From positions 1 through 18,315 of the forward strand of contig JASHQN010000148.1 in the NCBI GenBank assembly GCA_030039135.1: 18,315 nucleotides of DNA, read 5' to 3'. The stretch comes from Thermoplasmata archaeon. GTDB taxonomy: Archaea > Thermoplasmatota > Thermoplasmata > Lutacidiplasmatales > UBA184. Positions 12,969-18,315 of this stretch are shown in pieces (position 1 is the stretch's first letter; each line of letters begins with the position of its first letter). Under the pieces are notes generated by a model. It searched no databases. It saw only the letters and a program-made list of their open reading frames with translations, and was not told the origin of the DNA. Both the position numbers and the translations under genes were made by a program.

Positions 12969-14132
12969 GTGAGAGTGCTCCACGTCCTCGGGAACTACCC
13001 GCTCCCTGCCTTGGGCGGGATGGAAACCGTGGTCGTCGAGCTGGCGGAGGCGCTCGTCGCTACCGGCGTTGAGTCCCGTGTCGTCGCCGCGTCCCGGGTG
13101 TCGAAGCAAGCGTCAGAGTCCGGGACGGAGTTCTTCGGAGTCCCTTCAGCCTTTGTCAGCAACTGGATCCAGGTGCCGTCACCGAAGGCCCTCGTTGCCC
13201 TGCAGGCGCATGTGCGGTGGGCCGACATCGTGCACATTCACAACCCACCCGAGCTGTTCAACCTCACCGCGATCGAGATCGCCCATCTGAACGATCGCCC
13301 GTACGTGCTCTCCATGCTCTCTCCCGGGCAGCTGACTTCCCATCCCCGACTGCTCTATCGCTGGGCGGGGACCGCCGGGGAGTGGCTCGTCCACCAGGCA
13401 GTGTCGCACTCTGCGGCGATCCAGGTCAAGAATACGGCGGACTACGAGTACGCCCGCCGTTGGAACACGGACTCGTTCCTCATCCCTGACGGCGTCGCCG
13501 CTTCGATCCTCAACGCGCCGTATCCTCCCCCTGGCGACTCCCCACTGGCGCCTCGGACTTGGACCCGACCGATGCTCCTCTACCTCGGACGGCTCCATCC
13601 GCTAAAGGGGCCCGAGGAACTCGTCCGGGGCCTCCCGAGCGTCCTCGCCCAATGCCCCGGCGCTACGGTGGTCATCGCGGGTCCTGACCCCGGCGGCATG
13701 GCGGATCGGCTGGACGCTCTCGCCCGAGCCTTGCGAGTATCCGAACACGTTCGGCTGCTCGGACCGGTGGACGATGCGACCAAGCTCGCCCTCCTCGACG
13801 CATCCGATGTGGTGGTGATACCGAGCCTTGCGAACTTCGTGGAAGGGTTCAGCATCGTCGCAAGCGAGGCGTGGGCGAGGAGGAAACCGGTGGCAGCGTT
13901 CCCGGTAGGGGCGCTCAGGGTGCGCGTTCAAGAGGGTCGGAACGGTTCCCTCGCCCGTTCTATGAGCCCCGATGATCTAGCCGAGGCGGTCGTCCGGGCA
14001 CTCGGGATCGCTCGAGTCGAAGTGCCCGACGACGTCGTGAGCTGGCCGGTGGTGGCGGAACGATTCCGGACCGTGTACTCGAACATCTTGCGCGGCAGCT
14101 CTCCACCGGCTCCGACGAAGCCGACGGCATGA
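12969..14132 (+). CDS. GT4-family (GT-B) glycosyltransferase
   Basis: A 387-aa retaining glycosyltransferase of the GT4 type. The N-terminal Rossmann domain begins RVLHVLGNYPLPALGGMETVVVELAEAL (residues 2-29) with the GGxE acceptor-side motif; ADIVHIHNPP (85-94) is the conserved switch strand. The C-terminal donor domain shows LLYLGRLHPLKGPEELVRGL (203-222), VVIAGPDP, VRLLGPVDD, and the EX7E motif with Glu292 and Glu300 (EGFSIVASE). The GTG start at 12969 begins exactly at the first beta strand; GTG 12975 is unlikely because it would cut into that strand. It ends in an ATGA overlap with the next gene (14129-14132), so translation is coupled. It probably adds one sugar to the lipid-linked or surface glycan; donor unknown. 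Confidence 0.9.
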   Translation: MRVLHVLGNYPLPALGGMETVVVELAEALVATGVESRVVAASRVSKQASESGTEFFGVPSAFVSNWIQVPSPKALVALQAHVRWADIVHIHNPPELFNLTAIEIAHLNDRPYVLSMLSPGQLTSHPRLLYRWAGTAGEWLVHQAVSHSAAIQVKNTADYEYARRWNTDSFLIPDGVAASILNAPYPPPGDSPLAPRTWTRPMLLYLGRLHPLKGPEELVRGLPSVLAQCPGATVVIAGPDPGGMADRLDALARALRVSEHVRLLGPVDDATKLALLDASDVVVIPSLANFVEGFSIVASEAWARRKPVAAFPVGALRVRVQEGRNGSLARSMSPDDLAEAVVRALGIARVEVPDDVVSWPVVAERFRTVYSNILRGSSPPAPTKPTA

Positions 14133-15301
14133 CCGAGGCCCGTCCGCCCGTCCGGGCAGCGATCTTCTACCACCGTCCGATTGACGACCCATATCACGGA
14201 GGGTCCCGTCACTGTCAGGGGTTCGCGAAAGGACTCGCGCCCTACTTCGCCATCGAGTTTGTGGGCCCCCGTCTTCCCCGCGGTTGGGCGGCGGGCCAGC
14301 GAGACCGCGGGGGAGTGCGCCTCGCCGTCGTGGGATACCTTCTCCGTGCCTTTGCCGCCGCTGCGCGCTTCGTACTGGCGGATGGGTCGCGTGGCTCGGC
14401 CGACCGGGCTCGCCTGCTCATCGCGTTCGACGTGTACCTGGGAGGCATCGCGGCGATCTGGTCACGGATCCGCAGGGTGGAGATGGTCTACTATCCCCAG
14501 GACTCACCCCACCGGGTCGCGCAGGGCTGGACCGACTCCGGCGTTCGGGGCGCGTGGCTGTTTCGCGCCTTCCGCGCTCTGCCCGAACGGTGGTCCGTGC
14601 GGGCCGCGAGCGTTGTGCTCGTCCCTTCCCCCTCCGTCGGGCGGGACTATGCCGAACTCGGGATCGATCCCCGCCGGATCCGGCTCTGTCCCATGAACCG
14701 AGAGGCACCGATGTACCGTCCCGCTGCCGTGGAGGAATGGAGGCGACGACTCGACCTCCAGGGACGGACCGCAGCGATCTTCGTGGGCTCGTTTCAGTAC
14801 CCCCCGAATGTGCGGGCGTTCGAGTACCTCCGTGACTCGCTCGCTCCGCTCCTCCAGGAGCGCGCCCCCTCCGTCGAGATTCTCGTCGCCGGCTTGGATT
14901 CCGAAGCGTTCGCGAGTGGCCTTCCGAGGAACGTCCGAGTGCTCGGGACCGTCGACGACCTCGACAGCTTGCTATTCGCGTGCTCGATCGGCCTCGCACC
15001 GATGGACGTGCCGGGCGGGACGAGCGGGAAGGTGATCGACTTTCTCCTTCACGGGCTCCCCACGGTCGCCACGCCGCAGGCGGCGAATGGCGTGGCCCCG
15101 TCCCCCCTGCTTCGCGTAGTCCCACTGGCCTCGTTCCCGGATGCGGTGACCGAGGCGGATGGGGCGACGGCCGCTACTGGTGCATCCCCGGCACCCCGTT
15201 CCCCCGATCCCGAGTACCTCCGGCTCTACGCCGGCGAGCAAGAGCTACGCTCCATCGCCGCAGACCTTGCGACCCGAGCGGCTCCCCCCAGCGCGACGTG
15301 A
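14129..15301 (+). CDS. GT-B glycosyltransferase (GT4-like, divergent)
   Basis: A 390-aa GT-B protein. The N-terminal domain contains YHRPIDDPYHGGSRHCQGFAKGL (14-36), a GGS..-type acceptor loop, and VEMVYYPQDSPHRV (117-130). The C-terminal domain shows AAIFVGSFQYPPNVRAFEYL (215-234), SVEILVAG, VRVLGTVDD, and GTSGKVIDFLLHGLPTVAT (297-315). The last segment is the equivalent of 'sGiklKvldylaaGkPvVaT' in wall and capsule glycosyltransferases. The canonical EX7E pair of GT4 is not present; Lys301 and Asp304 occupy that area. The start ATG overlaps the previous stop (ATGA), and the end overlaps the next gene in GTGA (15298-15301). The final ~65 residues are Ala/Pro-rich and probably flexible. Assignment to the GT-B fold is good; sugar specificity is unknown. 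Confidence 0.82.
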   Translation: MTEARPPVRAAIFYHRPIDDPYHGGSRHCQGFAKGLAPYFAIEFVGPRLPRGWAAGQRDRGGVRLAVVGYLLRAFAAAARFVLADGSRGSADRARLLIAFDVYLGGIAAIWSRIRRVEMVYYPQDSPHRVAQGWTDSGVRGAWLFRAFRALPERWSVRAASVVLVPSPSVGRDYAELGIDPRRIRLCPMNREAPMYRPAAVEEWRRRLDLQGRTAAIFVGSFQYPPNVRAFEYLRDSLAPLLQERAPSVEILVAGLDSEAFASGLPRNVRVLGTVDDLDSLLFACSIGLAPMDVPGGTSGKVIDFLLHGLPTVATPQAANGVAPSPLLRVVPLASFPDAVTEADGATAATGASPAPRSPDPEYLRLYAGEQELRSIAADLATRAAPPSAT

Positions 15302-16560
15302 GCGAGCCCGGTTCCCCGCCGGCCGCGGTTCAACCACGAGCTCTTGTACCGCCCGCGTTCACCCGGGGAAGCGTGTCGACGCCCGAGTCCGGACGACCCC
15401 GGTTCGTCCTCTACTCACCTCTCGCGGCGTTCTCCTCATTCCACGCGAGATCGCCCTGGCTGATGTTCCCGACGGCGTTCGAAGAGCTCGGGTACGCGTC
15501 GACCCTCGTCTGCGGGAGCGCGAGCGATCTGCCGACGCCTCCCGGGCTGAGCGTGGTGACCACGGGGATCGTTTCGACCGCATCGAGCGCCCGGCGCTTC
15601 GTTCGAGCGATGATGGAGCCGCTGTTCGCCTTTCGCGAGATCTTCCGCCAGCGACCGGACGTCGTGATGATTGGGCCGATGGGTCCGGCTCTCGCCTCCG
15701 TATTGCCGATGATCGTTCTGTACCGCCGGTTTAGACGCGGCGCGTCCCGTACCCGGTTCATTCTCAAGACCGACTCGAACCTCACGGACTACTGGCTGGG
15801 CCCGCTCGCCTCCCGCTTGATGGATCTGTTCGTCGTGGCATCCACCCGCGTTTTCGATGTTGTGACGCTCGAGACCTACTGCAGTCTGGACCGGGCCCGC
15901 CGTCTCGTGGGGTCGCGACCTGGGAGGCTCGCGCGAGTTCCCCTGGGCTACCCGAGGGGCGCGATTGCTCTTCGGGAGTATGGCTCGTCGCCGAGGGAGC
16001 CGGTCATCCTCTGCGTGGCGCGCGTCACGCCCGACAAGGGACAGGAGGTGCTGCTCAAGGCATTCGACGTGCTCGCGCCCACATTCCCTGAGTGGACGTT
16101 GCGGTTCGTGGGCCCCACAGTGTCCGCCGAGTACCTTGCCCACCTCGTCCGGGCGGCGGAGGCACCGGCCCTTCGTGGCCGGGTGACCTTCCTCGGATTC
16201 GTGAGCCAGGAGCGGATCGACAGCGAGTACGCTCGTGCGGCGATCTTTTGCTTGCCCACGCTGCGCGAGAGCGCGGGGCAGGTGAAGTACGAGGCGGCCG
16301 CCTCGGGCATTCCCGTGGTGACGACGGACGTCCCGTGCGCCCGCGACGCGGAGGAACTCGGTTGGCTGGTCGCTCCGGCCGGCGACGCGGAGACGCTCGC
16401 CGCCAAGCTGGCCCAACTGATGGGGGCCGAGGCCGTGCGGCGGGAAAACGCCGCGCGCGCTATGCAGCACCTCGAGAGCTACGAGGATCTAGCTCGAGAG
16501 TGCCTTCGGATCCTCGGAACGCCGAGCCCTCGAGCACCCCCGGGGAACCGACCTGGTTGA
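15298..16560 (+). CDS. GT4-family (GT-B) glycosyltransferase
   Basis: A ~420-aa GT4 enzyme closing the operon. The first ~33 residues (Pro/Arg/Ser-rich) are followed by RFVLYSPLAAFSSFHARSP, the N-terminal Rossmann start. DVVMIGPMGPALASVLPMIVLYR (121-143) is markedly hydrophobic and may touch the membrane. The donor domain shows VILCVARVTPDKGQEVLLKAF (236-256), LRFVGP, VTFLGFVSQERI, and the EX7E pair Glu324/Glu332 (ESAGQVKYE) followed by GIPVVTTDVP. I chose GTG 15298 because it overlaps the preceding stop as GTGA. GTG 15373 would remove the disordered leader and is nearly as likely. The frame is open back to 14980, but that part lies inside the previous gene and is a shadow. It converges on the GT-C-like gene with a 14-base gap. 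Confidence 0.88.
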   Translation: MSEPGSPPAAVQPRALVPPAFTRGSVSTPESGRPRFVLYSPLAAFSSFHARSPWLMFPTAFEELGYASTLVCGSASDLPTPPGLSVVTTGIVSTASSARRFVRAMMEPLFAFREIFRQRPDVVMIGPMGPALASVLPMIVLYRRFRRGASRTRFILKTDSNLTDYWLGPLASRLMDLFVVASTRVFDVVTLETYCSLDRARRLVGSRPGRLARVPLGYPRGAIALREYGSSPREPVILCVARVTPDKGQEVLLKAFDVLAPTFPEWTLRFVGPTVSAEYLAHLVRAAEAPALRGRVTFLGFVSQERIDSEYARAAIFCLPTLRESAGQVKYEAAASGIPVVTTDVPCARDAEELGWLVAPAGDAETLAAKLAQLMGAEAVRRENAARAMQHLESYEDLARECLRILGTPSPRAPPGNRPG

Positions 16561-16574
16561 TTACGGCGCCCGGC

Positions 16575-18315
16575 TCACGCCGACGGCCGGGGTACTGCGG
16601 CGGAGGCGGCTCGTCGCTTCGCCCGCCTTCCGATCCAGACGATCAGGTACTCAACTCCTCCGAGGCCGAAGAGAGTGACCGCCATCACGGAGTAACCGAC
16701 ATCGAGCGTGCCGATCGACGCCGGCCGCACCTCGAACTGAGTGGATGCCCCGGGATTCCAGATCAGCGAGTCGACCGAGCCGGCGGCCGAGGTAAGGCTC
16801 GCGGGCCCGGGAGAGAGCACGAGATCCGAGTAGAAAGGGACTCGGACAAGCACCAGCGATGCCGCGGGCCCGGAAAGGGAGTACCCATCGGCTTGGCTCG
16901 AGACCGACCACGCGCCGGTCGTGGAAAGGTCGGAGACCTGTGCGAGCGGCGACGCCGGTGCGTGACCAGGGCTCGTGGGAGCCGCGACGCAGGCTCCGGG
17001 AGCCGAAGGGCTCACTACCTCGGAGGCGCTGCAGGATCCGCCGACCGGGATGATCTCGGGTTGACCCGGAAACAGGCTGGCGCCGCCACGCGAGGTGAGG
17101 ATGATCGTCTTGGAGGCCGCCTCGTTCTGGAGCCATTCCGTCACAGCGGAGTCCGAAGCCACGTAGACCGGGCCGAGCGCGTTCCACCCTGAGTCGGACG
17201 TCACCGATAGGGTCCCGCCGGTCCCGAGGTTCGTGTACGGCAGCTCGACCCACACCATGTCATTCGCGAGCGCGTCCGCGGACTGGTTAGTGTCGAGCGT
17301 CCAGACGCTACCGGACCAATCGAACGTCAAGTTCCCGCCGTCCTGCCCTATCCGAACTAGCGCCCACAGGTTACAGGAGGCGCAACCGGACGTGTCGACA
17401 GGCAGGGAGAGCGAGTGGGGGCCGCCGAAGGTAACCGCCAACGGGGCCGGCCATGCGCTCGACACGTTAGCGCCAAGGGAGCCGCTCACCGACGAGTAGC
17501 TCGAGACCCAGCCGTCCCAGACGATCTGCCCCACCGGGAGGTACGAGAGCGGGTCCACCGACGCGGCGGCCGCGCAGGGTAGCGCGATCCCGTACAACGC
17601 GTTCGTGGAGTTGGCGTAGATCCGGTCCACGTGCGATAGGTACGCGGCACATTGCCCCGCGGGGATGTCGCTGGGATACACGATGCCCTGGCCCGTGAGA
17701 TTGACCCCCGCCCCCGCCATCGCCGAGAGCTCGTTGTAGCTACCCGCTACCACGGAGAGATTGGCGAGACCGACGGCGGTGCCGGCGTAGTAGAGGTCTC
17801 GGTAGATCGCGAAGCTCTTCGATGCGTAGACCGGCGCGATGCCCGACTGGTACTCGAGAAGCCGGCTCACATTCTGCCCGTTGGAGAACGCGAGCGCGGT
17901 AGAGGGTGCGGGTTGGGTTCCGTAGAATACCAGGATGTACTGAATTCCCATCAGCGAGAGAAGCTGGCCGACGTAGGGAGTGGAATTCCTGTACAGCTGT
18001 TCGTACGCCCAGTACGCATAGAACGTGGAGGGGAAGGGCGGGATCGCGTAACCCGGGAGCGTCGGGGTACGCACCGTCGGGAAGTAGTAGAAGTAGTTCT
18101 GAAGGACCCGTTGGGAACCGTCGAGCAGCCACTCCACGTTCGGATTGAACACGGCGACGCCGGCATACGACGAACCGACGAGGCCCGATATCCGCGAGGG
18201 AAGGGTCGCATAGTCTGCCGGGTAGGATGTACTCTGGATCCCCGCCGACTGGTTCTGAACCGGGCCGTTCTGCGCGCTGACGGCGTACGGCATCGCAACC
18301 GTCACGACGAGCGCC
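16575..18315 (-). CDS. Large membrane protein, GT-C-like, C-terminal extracytoplasmic part (N-terminus outside window)
   Basis: The frame is open through the window edge and reads ALVVTVAMPYAVSAQ at its beginning, the end of a membrane helix, so the gene continues upstream. About 520 residues of non-membrane sequence follow, rich in Tyr, Ser, Gly and small residues. One last helix (SVMAVTLFGLGGVEYLIVWIG) and a basic tail RRAKRRAA come at the C-terminus, giving an outside domain anchored at both ends. LPSRISGLVGSSYAGVAVF, NVEWLL, and LLSLMGIQYILVFYGTQ followed by FAIYRDLYY resemble the outer domains of YfhO/arabinofuranosyltransferase-like GT-C proteins. There are nine N-X-S/T sequons. The later part (about residues 250-370) has beta-sandwich or carbohydrate-binding-like character (GPHSLSLPVDTSG, NLTFDWSGSVWTLDT). 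GT-C is inferred from the outer domain only, because the catalytic loops are not in the window. Confidence 0.7.
   Translation of the reverse strand, partial: ALVVTVAMPYAVSAQNGPVQNQSAGIQSTSYPADYATLPSRISGLVGSSYAGVAVFNPNVEWLLDGSQRVLQNYFYYFPTVRTPTLPGYAIPPFPSTFYAYWAYEQLYRNSTPYVGQLLSLMGIQYILVFYGTQPAPSTALAFSNGQNVSRLLEYQSGIAPVYASKSFAIYRDLYYAGTAVGLANLSVVAGSYNELSAMAGAGVNLTGQGIVYPSDIPAGQCAAYLSHVDRIYANSTNALYGIALPCAAAASVDPLSYLPVGQIVWDGWVSSYSSVSGSLGANVSSAWPAPLAVTFGGPHSLSLPVDTSGCASCNLWALVRIGQDGGNLTFDWSGSVWTLDTNQSADALANDMVWVELPYTNLGTGGTLSVTSDSGWNALGPVYVASDSAVTEWLQNEAASKTIILTSRGGASLFPGQPEIIPVGGSCSASEVVSPSAPGACVAAPTSPGHAPASPLAQVSDLSTTGAWSVSSQADGYSLSGPAASLVLVRVPFYSDLVLSPGPASLTSAAGSVDSLIWNPGASTQFEVRPASIGTLDVGYSVMAVTLFGLGGVEYLIVWIGRRAKRRAASAAVPRPSA

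Noticed and set aside
14980..15297. Upstream extension of the last glycosyltransferase frame
   Set aside because: It lies within the previous glycosyltransferase gene and reads as Arg/Gly-rich noise; GTG 15298 overlapping the stop is the natural start.
16561..16620. GC-rich inverted-repeat-like segment at the convergent gene ends as a terminator
   Set aside because: No T-rich tract follows on either strand, and short GC-rich complementarity is expected by chance in this composition.
1..18315. tRNA/rRNA genes, CRISPR repeats, insertion sequences, attachment sites or a replication origin
   Set aside because: No tRNA-like GTTCRA arm with acceptor pairing, no regularly spaced repeats, no transposase or integrase frame, and no long direct or inverted repeats were seen by reading; a covariance-model and repeat search would be needed to exclude short cases.

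Overview
The window is GC-rich DNA that most likely comes from an archaeon. The best evidence is promoter architecture. For seven genes an AT-rich TATA-like octamer begins 28-34 bases before the chosen start codon (before 2034, 3372, 4354 minus, 6468 minus, 6602, 8819 and 11896 minus). That is the spacing expected for an archaeal TATA box with a leaderless or nearly leaderless transcript. A bacterial -10 box would lie much closer. A dolichyl-phosphate-mannose-synthase-like GT2 and GT-C membrane proteins fit the same view. High-GC Thermoplasmatota is my guess for the lineage, but the window contains no rRNA or universal marker to prove it. No tRNA, rRNA, CRISPR array, insertion sequence or attachment site was found, and no stretch over 300 bases lacks a gene.

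Region 1 (1-1972, plus strand) is a tight operon: the 3' end of dihydrolipoamide dehydrogenase, lipB (octanoyltransferase) overlapping it by 17 bases, and an NAD(P)-binding SDR protein joined to lipB by an ATGA overlap. The first two serve protein lipoylation and lipoate-dependent 2-oxoacid dehydrogenase or glycine-cleavage chemistry.

Region 2 (2000-6468) is a run of mostly single-gene units. It holds a solitary HsdR-N/PD-(D/E)XK-like protein with an altered catalytic motif, two small proteins (82 aa unknown; 75 aa with four Cys), a VIT1/CCC1-type metal transporter divergent from a 14-TM DHA2-type drug exporter, and a NUDIX hydrolase.

Region 3 (6602-18315) is dominated by surface-glycan genes. 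A GHMP sugar kinase of the HddA (heptose 7-phosphate kinase) type and a GalU/RmlA-type sugar nucleotidyltransferase would make an activated sugar. A GT2 polyprenyl-phosphate sugar synthase and three GT4/GT-B enzymes form a compact plus-strand operon (12138-16560) that could build the glycan. Two large GT-C-like membrane proteins with extracytoplasmic C-terminal domains lie on the minus strand on either side of that operon (9806-11896 and 16575 to beyond the window end). A small Cys-rich TRASH-like protein and a second NUDIX hydrolase sit inside the region. No oligosaccharyltransferase (AglB), flippase or polymerase is visible, so the final acceptor (protein N-glycan, lipid or polysaccharide) cannot be decided here.
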